From NCBI GenBank assembly GCA_025352235.1, contig JANXTU010000324.1:1-33952 (forward strand): DNA of 33,952 nt. Reading direction: 5' to 3'. Position numbers and translations under genes: made by a program. Origin of the DNA: Fimbriiglobus sp. GTDB taxonomy: Bacteria > Planctomycetota > Planctomycetia > Gemmatales > Gemmataceae. The notes beneath the pieces were generated by a model. That model was not told where the DNA came from, did no database searches, and worked only from the letters and a program-made list of their open reading frames with translations. The first letter of the stretch is position 1, and each line of letters begins with the position of its first letter. Below, one piece after another: positions 6,528 to 16,300 of this stretch.

Positions 6528-9254
6528 ATGAGTACCCAGCACGTTTACTTCTTCGGCGGCAGCACGGCGGACGGCGACGGCACGATGAAAGAACTCCTCG
6601 GCGGCAAGGGGGCCAACCTCGCCGAGATGTGCAAGATCGGCATTCCCGTGCCCCCCGGCTTCACGATCACCACGGAAGTTTGCGCGGCTTACCTCGAACA
6701 GGGCAAGAAGCTGCCCGACGCCGCCGTCCCCGAAATCGACGCGGCCATGAAGAAGGTCGAAGCGACCTTCGGCAAGAAGTTCGGCGACAATAACGACCCG
6801 CTGCTCGTGAGTGTGCGCTCCGGTGCCGCGCTCTCCATGCCCGGGATGATGAACACCATCTTGAACCTCGGCCTGACCGACTTAAGCGTCGAAGGACTCG
6901 CCAAGCTCACCGGCAACCCGCGCTTCGCCTACGACAGCTACCGCCGGCTCATCGACATGTTCGGCAGCACCGCGATGGGCTGCGAGCACGAAGCCTTCGA
7001 GCACGAAATCCACGCCCTCAAAGCCGAGAAGAAGGCCAAGCTCGACACCGACCTGAGCGCCGACGACCTCAAGGAACTCGTGAAGCGTTACAAAGTCGTG
7101 TACAAGAAGCACGTCGGCGCCGATTTCCCGCAGGATCCCAAACAACAGTTGATGCTCTCGATCAACGCGGTGTTCAACTCGTGGAACGGCAACAAGGCCA
7201 TCGAGTACCGCCGCATCGAACGGATCACGGGTCTGAAGGGCACGGCCGTCAACGTGCAAGCGATGGTCTTCGGCAACATGGGCGAAGGCTCCGGCACCGG
7301 CGTGGCCTTCACCCGCGATCCGAACACGGGCGAGAACGTCTTCTACGGCGACTACCTCATCAACGCCCAAGGCGAAGATGTGGTGGCCGGGATTCGCACC
7401 CCCGAGCCGATCAGCCAGTTGAACGACGAGATGCCCAAGGTCTACAAGGAACTCATGGGCATCCGCGAGAAGCTCGAAGTCCACTACAAGGACATGCAAG
7501 ACATCGAGTTCACGGTACAAGACGGTACCCTGTACATGTTGCAAACCCGCAACGGCAAGCGCACCGGCACCGCTGCCGTGCGCATCGCCGTCGAGATGTG
7601 CAACGAGGGGCACTTCGACCAGGCGACGGCGGTCAAGAGCGTGCCGCCAGACTCACTGAACCACCTGCTGCAGCCGCAGCTCGACCCGAAGTCGGCCGTC
7701 AAGCCGGTCGCCCAGGGCATCGCCGCCAGCCCCGGCGGCGCGTCGGGGCAGGTGGTGCTGTCCGCGGAGGCGGCCGTCGAGATCGCGGCCAAGTACCCCG
7801 ACCGGCCGCTGCTGCTGGTGCGCAAGGAAACCAGCCCCGAGGACGTGGCGGGGATGCACCTCGCCAAGGGGATTCTCACGAGCACCGGCGGCAAGGCGAG
7901 CCACGCCGCCGTGGTCGCCCGCGGCTGGGGCAAGCCCTGCGTCGTCGGCTGCGAGGCGGTCAAGATCGACGAGGCGGCCCAGACCGCCACGATTTATGGC
8001 ACCGTGCTCGAAGGCAAGGAGACGGTGAAGAAGACCTTCGTCGTCAAGGCGGGCGACTTCCTCACGATCAACGGCACCACCGGCGACGTGATGATCGGCA
8101 AGGTCGAGACGATCGCCCCGACGATGACCGGCGACTTCAAGACACTCATGACGTGGGCCGACCGCTACCGGACCCTGAAGATTCGCACCAACTCGGACAC
8201 CCCGGCCGACACGCTCAAGGCACGCGAGTACGGGGCCGAGGGGATCGGCCTGTGCCGCACGGAGCACATGTTCTTCGTCGGGGCCGACGAGGCCGAGAAG
8301 AAGGCCCGCATCTCGGCGATCCGCGAGGTGATCCTGGCCGAGACGACCGAGGAGCGCAAGGTCGCCCTCGCGAAAATCCTTGTGTTCCAGCGTAACGACT
8401 TCGTCGGCATCTTCGCGGCGATGGACGGCTACCCCGTCACGATCCGCCTGCTCGACCCGCCGCTGCACGAGTTCCTGCCGAAGGACAAAAACCCCAAGGG
8501 CCAGCAGGAGATGGCCAGCGAGATGGGCCTGACTGTTGAGCAGATTCGTCAACGCGTCGATGAGCTGCACGAGGAGAACCCGATGATGGGCTTCCGCGGC
8601 TGCCGGCTGCCGATCGTGTACCCCGAGATCGGCGACATGCAAGTCCAGGCCATCATCGAGGCCGTGATCGAGGTCAAGAAGCAGGGCAAGAGCGTGTTGC
8701 CGGAGATCATGATCCCGGTGATCGGCACTGTGGAGGAACTCGTCATCCTCAAGAAGCGGGCCATCGCGGTCGCCGAGGAAACCATGACGAAACACGGGGT
8801 GAAGGTCGAGTACCAGATCGGCACGATGATCGAGTTGCCGCGGGCTTGCCTGGTCGCCGGGCAAATCGCGGAGGAGGCCGAGTTCTTCAGCTTCGGCACC
8901 AACGACCTGACGCAGATGACATTCGGCTTTAGCCGCGACGACACCAAGGCGTTCATGCCGACCTACTTGAAGGAAAAGATCCTGGCGGTCGATCCGTTCC
9001 AGTCGCTCGACGTGGCCGGGGTTGGTCAACTCATCCAGATGGGCATCGAGCGGGGCCGGGCGAGCCGGATGGCGAAGCACAGCCAACACCTGAAGATCGG
9101 TATCTGCGGCGAACACGGCGGCGACCCGGACTCGGTCTTCTTCTGCCACAAAGTGGGGATGGACTACGTGAGTTGCAGCCCCTTCCGCGTGCCGATCGCC
9201 CGCTTGGCTGCGGCCCAAGCGGCTCTGGGCGTGAAGGCGGCGGGGAACAAGTAA
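6528..9254 (+). CDS. ppdK: Pyruvate, phosphate dikinase
   Basis: 908 residues, close to the usual 870-950. It interconverts pyruvate, ATP and Pi with PEP, AMP and PPi in the cytoplasm. The N-terminal nucleotide-binding domain starts with the GGKGANLAEM loop and carries GAALSMPGMMNTILNLGL. The central swivel domain holds the phospho-histidine His459 in TGGKASHAAVVARGWGKPCV. The C-terminal PEP barrel has LCRTEHMFF, GTMIELPRA, SFGTNDLTQMTFGFSRDD and the proton-donor Cys860 in GICGEHGG. The residue two before the catalytic His, a Thr in plants and most bacteria and the target of the PDRP regulator, is Ala457 here. ATG 6528 is preceded by no strong ribosome site; weak promoter-like hexamers (TTGCCG, TAAAAC) lie at 6427-6454. 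A strong terminator follows, so it is likely monocistronic. Confidence 0.98.
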   Translation: MSTQHVYFFGGSTADGDGTMKELLGGKGANLAEMCKIGIPVPPGFTITTEVCAAYLEQGKKLPDAAVPEIDAAMKKVEATFGKKFGDNNDPLLVSVRSGAALSMPGMMNTILNLGLTDLSVEGLAKLTGNPRFAYDSYRRLIDMFGSTAMGCEHEAFEHEIHALKAEKKAKLDTDLSADDLKELVKRYKVVYKKHVGADFPQDPKQQLMLSINAVFNSWNGNKAIEYRRIERITGLKGTAVNVQAMVFGNMGEGSGTGVAFTRDPNTGENVFYGDYLINAQGEDVVAGIRTPEPISQLNDEMPKVYKELMGIREKLEVHYKDMQDIEFTVQDGTLYMLQTRNGKRTGTAAVRIAVEMCNEGHFDQATAVKSVPPDSLNHLLQPQLDPKSAVKPVAQGIAASPGGASGQVVLSAEAAVEIAAKYPDRPLLLVRKETSPEDVAGMHLAKGILTSTGGKASHAAVVARGWGKPCVVGCEAVKIDEAAQTATIYGTVLEGKETVKKTFVVKAGDFLTINGTTGDVMIGKVETIAPTMTGDFKTLMTWADRYRTLKIRTNSDTPADTLKAREYGAEGIGLCRTEHMFFVGADEAEKKARISAIREVILAETTEERKVALAKILVFQRNDFVGIFAAMDGYPVTIRLLDPPLHEFLPKDKNPKGQQEMASEMGLTVEQIRQRVDELHEENPMMGFRGCRLPIVYPEIGDMQVQAIIEAVIEVKKQGKSVLPEIMIPVIGTVEELVILKKRAIAVAEETMTKHGVKVEYQIGTMIELPRACLVAGQIAEEAEFFSFGTNDLTQMTFGFSRDDTKAFMPTYLKEKILAVDPFQSLDVAGVGQLIQMGIERGRASRMAKHSQHLKIGICGEHGGDPDSVFFCHKVGMDYVSCSPFRVPIARLAAAQAALGVKAAGNK

Positions 9255-9274
9255 GCGGATGGAGTGGTATACTG

Positions 9275-9299
9275 GCCCGGAGGCAACTCCGGGCTTTTT
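9275..9299 (+). terminator. Rho-independent terminator of ppdK
   Basis: Perfect 8-bp stem GCCCGGAG / CTCCGGGC (9275-9282 and 9287-9294) with a GCAA tetraloop, followed by five T residues. It lies 20 bases after the ppdK stop codon and ends 20 bases before the Uma2 start. Confidence 0.92.
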
Positions 9300-9319
9300 C
9301 TGTTTCTGGAAAGACGACC

Positions 9320-9940
9320 ATGGCGACCGCCACACGCCCCGATCCCTATGCGGTGCCCCACCCGGCCCTCGTCGAGCGGGGTTTCTTTCGATTGTCGGTC
9401 GCGGATTACCACGACCTCGGCGAACGCGGCATCCTGACGCCCGCCGACCGCGTGGAACTCATCGACGGATACTTGGTGGTCAAATCGAAGCACAAATCGC
9501 CCAGCGCTTCCACTGTCGTTCGCATCGCACGGTATCTCGATCGGGCCGTCCCGCTCGGTTTCATGGTTCGCTCCCAGGTGCCGATCACGCTGGCCACCAG
9601 CGAACCGGAACCGGACGCGGTGGTCGCGCGCGGCGACCTTCGCACCTATGATCTTCGGCATCCGAAAGCGGCCGAAGTCGTTTTGGCGGTCGAAGTTTCG
9701 GATAGCTCACTCCGGAGTGACCGAGAATACAAAAGCGGTGTGTACGCCGCCGCCGGCATCCCGATCTATTGGATCGTCAACCTCCCCGAGGCCAAAGTCG
9801 AGGTCTATACGCTGCCGAGCGGGCCGGGAGACGATCCCAAATACGCCGAACGACAAGATTACACGGCCGGCGATTCCATCCCGCTGATACTCGATGGACA
9901 ACTCAGCGCTTCGCTGGCGGTTGCGGATCTTTTGCCATAG
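9320..9940 (+). CDS. Uma2-family (DUF820) restriction-endonuclease-fold protein
   Basis: 206 residues. It has the Uma2 layout: an N-terminal helix with RLSVADYHDLGERGILTPADRVELIDG (family signature), then the PD-(D/E)xK core with Asp99 in EPEPDAVVARG, Glu125 in LAVEVSDSSL and YKSGVYAAAGIPIYWIVNL. These proteins have a nuclease fold and occur in many copies in cyanobacteria and planctomycetes; their biological target is unknown. I chose ATG 9320 because the upstream open frame overlaps ppdK and its terminator, and GGAAAG lies 8 bases before the ATG. The gene is short and alone between the ppdK terminator and the convergent ggt gene (30-base gap). It may be mobile-like or domesticated, since Uma2 genes multiply in these genomes. 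Confidence 0.92.
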   Translation: MATATRPDPYAVPHPALVERGFFRLSVADYHDLGERGILTPADRVELIDGYLVVKSKHKSPSASTVVRIARYLDRAVPLGFMVRSQVPITLATSEPEPDAVVARGDLRTYDLRHPKAAEVVLAVEVSDSSLRSDREYKSGVYAAAGIPIYWIVNLPEAKVEVYTLPSGPGDDPKYAERQDYTAGDSIPLILDGQLSASLAVADLLP

Positions 9941-9970
9941 CACCCCGAATCGGCGCATTGTGCTACCGCA

Positions 9971-11602
9971 TCACTTCTCCCAGCCCTTCGCACTCCCGTC
10001 GAGGCGCTTGTCGGCGGCGCCGACCAACTGCCCCGTCGTCGGGTCGACCGCGATGCTATGGGCGTCCCCTTGTTTGTTCGTGACGACGGCGTGGCCGCGG
10101 GCCTTCAACTTCTCATCCAGCTTTGCCCGGCCGGGGAAGTCTTCGAGTGAAATCCGATCCGGGAACCATTGGTGGTGCATCCGGGGGGCGTCGACGGCCG
10201 CTCGCACATCGCCGCCGTAATCGACGTAATTGATCACGACGCAAAGCACCGTGTTAATGATCGTCCGACCGCCGGGGCTCCCGGTGACGAGCGCGAGTTT
10301 GCCGTCCTTCAACAAAATTGTCGGCGTCATCGAACTCAGCGGCCGCTTGCCGGGGGCGACGAGGTTCGCCTCGGTGCCAATCAGCCCGGCGCGGTTTGTG
10401 ACCCCGGGTTTGTGATTGAAGTCGGTCATCTCGTTGTTGAGGATAAACCCGGCCCCGCGGACGACGACCTTGCAACCGAAGGAGTTTTCGAGCGTGTAAG
10501 TGTTGGCCACGGCCATGCCGTCGGCATCGACAATGCTGAAATGGGTGGTCTCGTTTTTCTCCGCGGCGAATTGGATTTCGGGGGTCAGCGCTGCGCTGGC
10601 GGTCGCTTGCGTGGGGTCGATCGACTTCGCCAATTCCTTCGCGTGTTCTTTGCTCAGCAGGTTCGCTGGCACTTTTGTGAAGCCGGGATCGCCGAGATAT
10701 TTGGCCCGGTCGGCGAAGGCCCGGCGCATCGCTTCGGCGACGAGGTGCGCCGTCTCGGGGCTCATCCACGGGTTCTTTTTCAGGTCGTAGAGTTCCAAAA
10801 TGTTCAGCGCAGTGATGAGCGCCGTGCCCCCGGAACTCGGTGGCGGGGCACCGATGATTTCGTACCCCCGGTAAGTGCCGGTGAGCGGCGTGCGCGTTTC
10901 GGCTTTGTAAATCTTCAGATCGTTAAGCGTGATCAATCCCTCGCTCGCTTTCATTTCCTCGATGATCTTGTCGGCGAGGAGGCCGGTGTAAAACGCGTCC
11001 GGGCCTTTCTCGGCGATCTGTCGCAGCGACCAGCCGAGGTCGGGCTGTTTCAAAATGTCGCCGGATTTCCAACCGCCTTTCTTGCCGAAGATTCGTTGGA
11101 ACTCGGGGTTCTTCGCGGTCTGCACGCCGTTCAACCGCCCGGCCAAAGCCGCATTGACGACGAACCCTTCTTCGGCGAGTTTCACTGCCGGCAGCACGAG
11201 GTCCTTCCATGGGAGTTTGCCGAATCGTTTGTGGGCGAGCTCCAAGCCGCGGACGGTGCCGGGGACGCCGGCAGTCTTCGTCGATTGAAAATCGATGGCC
11301 TTGGCGAACATCTCTTTGGTGGCGGCGGCCGGTGCCATTTCTCGGTAGTCGATGAATACCGGTTTCGCATTCGGCCGGTGGATGAGCATGAACCCGCCGC
11401 CGCCGATATTCCCGGCTTCGGGCCATGTAACGGCTTCGGCAAAGCCGACGGCTACCGCCGCGTCGACGGCGTTCCCCCCGGCTTTGAGGATGTCGACGCC
11501 GACCTCCGTCGCCGGCGGCGAGACGCAGACGACCATGCCCCCCACGGCCCGTAAGGCCGGGGCAAACGCAAACAGCAAGGCGAAGGCGAGAGGGATGCGC
11601 AT
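9971..11602 (-). CDS. ggt: Gamma-glutamyltransferase (gamma-glutamyltranspeptidase), secreted
   Basis: 543 residues. It hydrolyses or transfers the gamma-glutamyl group of glutathione and related compounds outside the cytoplasmic membrane. A signal peptide (MRIPLAFALLFAFAPALRA) is followed by the family opening SPPATEVGVDILKAGGNAVDAAVA. The proenzyme is processed autocatalytically before Thr352 in NETTHFSIVDADG; Thr352 becomes the N-terminal nucleophile of the small subunit. Downstream lie NNEMTDF, GKRPLSSMTPTIL and GSPGGRTIINTV, which match the substrate pocket and oxyanion regions. ATG 11602 was chosen because it gives a normal signal peptide; the frame is open to 11917 but that part overlaps pfaD on the other strand. 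It is divergent from the lipid-synthase operon with a 130-base gap, so the two may share a regulatory region. No ribosome site stands out. Confidence 0.96.
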   Translation of the reverse strand: MRIPLAFALLFAFAPALRAVGGMVVCVSPPATEVGVDILKAGGNAVDAAVAVGFAEAVTWPEAGNIGGGGFMLIHRPNAKPVFIDYREMAPAAATKEMFAKAIDFQSTKTAGVPGTVRGLELAHKRFGKLPWKDLVLPAVKLAEEGFVVNAALAGRLNGVQTAKNPEFQRIFGKKGGWKSGDILKQPDLGWSLRQIAEKGPDAFYTGLLADKIIEEMKASEGLITLNDLKIYKAETRTPLTGTYRGYEIIGAPPPSSGGTALITALNILELYDLKKNPWMSPETAHLVAEAMRRAFADRAKYLGDPGFTKVPANLLSKEHAKELAKSIDPTQATASAALTPEIQFAAEKNETTHFSIVDADGMAVANTYTLENSFGCKVVVRGAGFILNNEMTDFNHKPGVTNRAGLIGTEANLVAPGKRPLSSMTPTILLKDGKLALVTGSPGGRTIINTVLCVVINYVDYGGDVRAAVDAPRMHHQWFPDRISLEDFPGRAKLDEKLKARGHAVVTNKQGDAHSIAVDPTTGQLVGAADKRLDGSAKGWEK

Positions 11603-11716
11603 GGGGGTGGTCCGGGTCGGGGCTCGCGTCCTGTGAATCCCCCAACAGATTACCGCAGTCCGCGCAATCCGTCGATGGATTCCGCCCCGGCGCCTGTTCG
11701 CAGCGGGGTGGCGCGT

Positions 11717-11722
11717 TATCTT
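11717..11722 (+). promoter_or_regulatory. Possible -10 element for the pfa operon
   Basis: TATCTT lies 10 bases before the pfaD ATG. If used, the transcript would be nearly leaderless, in keeping with the lack of a ribosome site before pfaD. No convincing -35 was found. Weak. Confidence 0.25.
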
Positions 11723-11732
11723 AACCCTAACT

Positions 11733-13361
11733 ATGACCTCTCCGATCACACCCCTCGGCCGGTGGCGCTCCGACGGTTCGGCGCCGACCGTTCTCCCGGC
11801 CGAGGCCTCCGCGATCCTCGGCGATTTGCGCTCGACCGTTTCCGTAGTAGTTGGGGAATCGGGCCCCGCCCTGGCCCGCAGCGGATCGGGAAATTTCGGT
11901 ACGGGCCAAGTTGGCACGCACGACCTCCTGGCCCTCCTTCCGCCACTGCCCCCCGCCCGACTCGGCGGGACCGGTTTCGCCGTGGACCACGGCTTGAAAT
12001 ACCCCTACATGACAGGGGCGATGGCCAACGGCATCGCCTCTGCGGAGATCGTCGAAGCCATGAGTCGGGCGGGGATGCTCGGCAGCTTCGGCGCGGCCGG
12101 ACTATCGTTCCAGCGCGTCGTGCAAGCCGTCGAGCGGTTGCAGGCGAATCTTGGGGATCGCCCCTTCTGCATCAACCTGATTCACAGTCCGAATGAAACC
12201 GGCCACGAGATGGCCCTCGCGGAGTTGTTCCTGAGCCGCGGCGTCCGGCTGATCGAAGCCTCCGCGTATTTGGATCTCACCCCGGCGGTCGTTCGTTATC
12301 GCCTGGCTGGATTGAAGCGTCGACCGGATGGAACGATCGAAATCGGCAACCGGATCATCGCGAAGGTCTCGCGGGTCGAAGTGGCGACGAAGTTTCTCTC
12401 CCCGGCGCCGGAGCGGATCGTTCGGGAATTGCTGGCGGCGCAGCAGATCACCGGGGACCAGGCCGAACTCGCCGGCTCCGTACCGATGTGCGACGACCTC
12501 ACGGCCGAGGCCGACAGCGGTGGCCACACCGACAACCGTCCCGCCATCACGTTGCTACCGACGATGACGGCTTTGCGGGATCGCTTGCAAGCTCAGTTTG
12601 GGTTCGCCAAACCGGTGCGTGTCGGGTTGGCGGGTGGAATCGCGACACCGGCGAGTGTGGCCGGGGCATTCGCCCTCGGGGCGGCGTACGTCGTGACGGG
12701 CTCGGTGAACCAAGCCTGCATCGAATCGGGGAGTTCGGATGCCGTGCGGGCGATGCTGGCGGGTGCGGGACAAGCCGATGTGGCGATGGCCCCGGCCGCG
12801 GACATGTTCGAGATGGGCGTGAAATTGCAAGTGCTCAAACGCGGCACCATGTTCCCGATGCGGGCGCAGAAACTCTTCGACTTATACCGGGCCTACCCGG
12901 GTTGGGAAGCGATGCCCGACGCCGAGCGCGTCCTTGTTGAGAAGACGATCTTGCGACGTTCCTTCGATGATGTCTGGTCCGAGACTCGCGAGTTTTTCCT
13001 GAAGCGCGACCCGGTCCAAGTGCCGAAGGCCGAAGCCAACGCCAAGCACAAGATGGCCCTTGTTTTTCGCTGGTATTTGGGTCTGTCGTCGCGATGGGCC
13101 AATGCGGGCGATGCCGGACGCCAGCTCGACTATCAGGTCTGGTGCGGCCCGGCGATGGGGGCCTTCAATGAGTGGGCCAAAGGGAGCCACCTCGAAATCC
13201 CGGCGAACCGCACCGTGGTAAATGTTGCCCACAACCTCTTGTACGGGGCGTGCGTCGTCACCCGGCAAACGGCGCTCCGACAACAAGGACTCGAATTGCC
13301 GGCGGATTGGTTTCCGCTGCGTCCGATGGCCAATGATGTATTGTCGGATCGTTTGAATTGA
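11733..13361 (+). CDS. pfaD: PfaD-type enoyl reductase of PUFA/secondary-lipid synthase
   Basis: 542 residues, the size of PfaD/Pfa1. It is a stand-alone FMN-dependent TIM-barrel enoyl reductase that reduces the trans-2 double bond on the growing ACP-bound chain. Family marks: GFAVDHGLKYPYMTGAMANGIAS, NLIHSPNE, IEASAYLDLTPAVVRYR, GLAGGIATPASVAGAFALGAAYV at about 297-320 followed by TGSVNQACIESGSS (flavin phosphate site), then the C-terminal PfaD-only part with FFLKRDP and NLLYGACVVTRQ. It is the first gene of the synthase operon, as in myxobacterial pfa1-pfa2-pfa3, whereas marine gamma-proteobacteria have pfaD last. pfaA follows after 16 bases. ATG 11733 has no ribosome site; TTAACCCTAACT precedes it. 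The assignment is very secure; whether the final product is polyunsaturated is not shown. Confidence 0.96.
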   Translation: MTSPITPLGRWRSDGSAPTVLPAEASAILGDLRSTVSVVVGESGPALARSGSGNFGTGQVGTHDLLALLPPLPPARLGGTGFAVDHGLKYPYMTGAMANGIASAEIVEAMSRAGMLGSFGAAGLSFQRVVQAVERLQANLGDRPFCINLIHSPNETGHEMALAELFLSRGVRLIEASAYLDLTPAVVRYRLAGLKRRPDGTIEIGNRIIAKVSRVEVATKFLSPAPERIVRELLAAQQITGDQAELAGSVPMCDDLTAEADSGGHTDNRPAITLLPTMTALRDRLQAQFGFAKPVRVGLAGGIATPASVAGAFALGAAYVVTGSVNQACIESGSSDAVRAMLAGAGQADVAMAPAADMFEMGVKLQVLKRGTMFPMRAQKLFDLYRAYPGWEAMPDAERVLVEKTILRRSFDDVWSETREFFLKRDPVQVPKAEANAKHKMALVFRWYLGLSSRWANAGDAGRQLDYQVWCGPAMGAFNEWAKGSHLEIPANRTVVNVAHNLLYGACVVTRQTALRQQGLELPADWFPLRPMANDVLSDRLN

Positions 13362-13377
13362 ATTCGAATGCGATGGG

Positions 13378-16300
13378 GTGCTAGGTTTGAAATCCGAAAT
13401 CCGAAATCCGAAATCCGAAATCGGGTTCGTTCCTTTGGCCATCGTCGGCATCGGCTGCTTGTTCCCGAAAGCCGACGGGCTCGGCGCGTATTGGGCGAAC
13501 ATCAAACACGGCGTCGATTGCATCGGCGATGTTCCACCGACGCACTGGAACCCCGACGATTATTACGACGCCGATCCGAAGTCGCCCGACCACACCTATG
13601 CCCGCCGGGGCGGGTTCCTGACGCCCATTGATTTCAACCCGCTCGAATTCGGGATCGCTCCGCGTGACCTCGAAGCGACCGATACTTCGCAATTGCTCGG
13701 CTTGGTCGCGGCCAAGCAGGCGTTGACCGACGCGGGTATCGTATTCGATACTCCGGGTGGCACGGCGCGCGGCAAAACCTCCGTCATCCTCGGGGTCACG
13801 GGGACGCTCGAACTCGTCATTCCACTCGGCGCTCGGTTGGGCCACCCGAAATGGCGCGCCGCATTGAAGGACGCCGGCGTCGCGGACGACGTGGCCCAAG
13901 ATGTGGTGGAACGCATCGGCGAATGCTATGTCCCGTGGCAAGAGAACAGCTTCCCTGGCCTGCTCGGCAACGTCGTGGCGGGGCGGATTGCCAATCGGTT
14001 GGATCTGCACGGGACGAACTGCGTCGTCGATGCCGCGTGCGCCAGTTCGTTGAGTGCCGTCCACCTCGCGGCGATGGAACTGGCCACGGGCAAGGCCGAT
14101 GTCGTCGTCACTGGCGGGGTCGACACGTTCAACGACATCTTCATGTTCATGTGCTTCAGCAAAACGCCGGCGCTTTCGAAATCGGGCGAGTCACGGCCGT
14201 TCGACTCCAACGGCGACGGCACCGCCTTGGGCGAAGGCCTCGGCATGGTCGTGCTCAAGCGCCTCGCCGATGCGGAAGCCTCCGGGGACACCATCTACGC
14301 CGTGCTCAAAGGCATCGGCACCAGCAGCGACGGCAAAGGGAACGCGATCTACGCGCCGTCGTCCGAGGGGCAGAAACGCTGCTTGAACGATGCCTACGCT
14401 CGCGCCGGCGTGAACCCCGGCACCGTCGAGCTCGTCGAAGCCCACGGCACCGGAACGAAGGTCGGCGACGCGGCGGAAGCCACGGCCCTCACCGATGTCT
14501 TCCGCAATTCGGGGCACGCGCTCGGTCGACCGTGGTGCGCCCTCGGCTCGGTGAAGTCGCAGATCGGCCACACGAAAGCGGCAGCCGGTGCGGCGTCGCT
14601 CATCAAGGTGGCGCTGTCGTTGTTCAACAAAGTGCTGCCGCCGACGATCAAGGTGAATCGACCGGTCGATCCCCTGAACTCGCCCGAGAGCCCCTTCTAC
14701 GTCAACGCCCAGATGCGACCGTGGCTGCCGCGGATCGAGCATCCTCGCCGGGCGGGACTGTCGGCCTTCGGCTTCGGCGGCTCCAACTTCCACGCGGTGC
14801 TGGAAGAATACCGACCGGCGAAAATTGATCCGGACTGGGATGGCCGAGTCGAAATTCTCGCGGTGTCGGGACGGACTGTCGAAGGGTTGCTATCGGCATT
14901 CACGCCATTCGGCGAAGCGCCGACTTGGAATGAATTCGCCCGCGCCGCGGAAGCGTCCCGGGCGGCGTTCGATTCTTCGGCACCCGTGCGATTGGTCCTC
15001 GTCGCCCAGCGCGGCAAGACCGACCTCGCACAATTGGTCGCGCGGGCGAAAGCCCGGCTCACTTCGCAATCCGGTTCTCAAAAGTGGCAGACGGCCGAGG
15101 GGGCCTTCTTCGGCACTGGCCCGGCGGGAAAACTCGCGGTGCTGTTCCCTGGCCAAGGTTCGCAGAGCGTCGGCATGCTCCGCGAACTCGCTTGCACCTT
15201 CCCCGAAATTCTGGAGTCGTTGGATCGGGCCAACGCCGGACAACCGGGCGACCGCTTGAGCGATTTCATTTACCCGCCGACCTCGTTCGCCGCGGATTCG
15301 AAGTCGTTGCAGGATGAAGCTTTGAAAGCGACCGACATCGCCCAGCCGGCGCTCGGCGCGGTGAGCTACGGCGCCTACCGCGTGTTGAACGAAAGGTTTG
15401 GATTGAATGCGGATTGTTTCGCGGGGCACAGTTACGGGGAACTCCCGGCGCTCGCTGCGGCGAAGCGGATCTCGGATTCGGACTTCTACCGACTCTCGCG
15501 TCGACGCGGGGACTTGATGGCCGCGCAGCGCGTCGGCGATGCCGGCGCCATGCTCGCGGTGCTCGCCCCGCTTTCGGAAATCGAAGTCCGGCTGATCCCC
15601 GGCGTCGTGATCGCGAACAAAAACGCTCCATTGCAGACGGTGCTCGCCGGCAGCACGGCCGACATCGAGGCCATCGCGAAAATCTACGCGTCGCACAACA
15701 TCCGCGCCATCAAGCTTCCGGTTGCCGCGGCGTTCCACAGCGACTTCGTCGCCGAAGCGGCGCGGCCCTTCCGGCACGACCTCGATTCCGTTGACTTTGC
15801 GGCGGGGGCGCCGGTGTACTCGAACACCACGGGCTCCGAGTACCCGGCCGAGGCCGATTCTTGCCGCGATGCGCTCGGGCACCAGTTGGCAAAACCGGTG
15901 GAGTTCGTCGCTCAAATTCAAGCGATGCTGCGCGATGGGGTGCGGACATTTTTCGAAGTCGGCCCCGGCGGCACGCTCGCCAAACTGACTCAGTCAATCG
16001 TCACCGAAGCGGCACCGGCGGATGACGTCGAAGCCATCGCACTGGAATCCCCCAAGCATGCGGGGATGCTCGACCTCGCCCTCGCGCTGGCCAAACTCGC
16101 CGCGCGGGGTCACGCGGTCGACCTCGGCGCTTGGGAAGCGAACGGCCGTTGCCGCCCGGCCCCATTGCCGTCGAAGCCGATCATGACAGTCCCGATCGGG
16201 GGGGCGAACATCGTCCAACCGCGTCCCAAGCGTCCCGCCCGTCCGCCCATATCATCCTCGAATAGTTCGGTTCCCCCCTCGAAGTCGTCCGCAGGAATTC

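Noticed and set aside
7181-8395. 404-codon plus frame inside ppdK
   Set aside because: Out-of-frame, Arg/Gly/His-rich; no start signal and overlaps the PPDK frame entirely.
7653-9335. 560-codon minus-strand frame over ppdK
   Set aside because: Antisense shadow of a high-GC gene: composition is His/Asp/Leu-rich, no motifs, and it covers firmly identified PPDK motifs and the terminator.
10169-11554. 461-codon plus-strand frame over ggt
   Set aside because: Antisense shadow; the ggt frame on the minus strand has a signal peptide, catalytic Thr and all family motifs.
9971-11917. Longer ggt reading frame starting at 11917
   Set aside because: The extra N-terminus overlaps pfaD on the other strand and lies before a normal signal peptide at 11602.
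13389-13423. CRISPR-like array
   Set aside because: The units are 7 bases with no spacers; it is a short tandem repeat.
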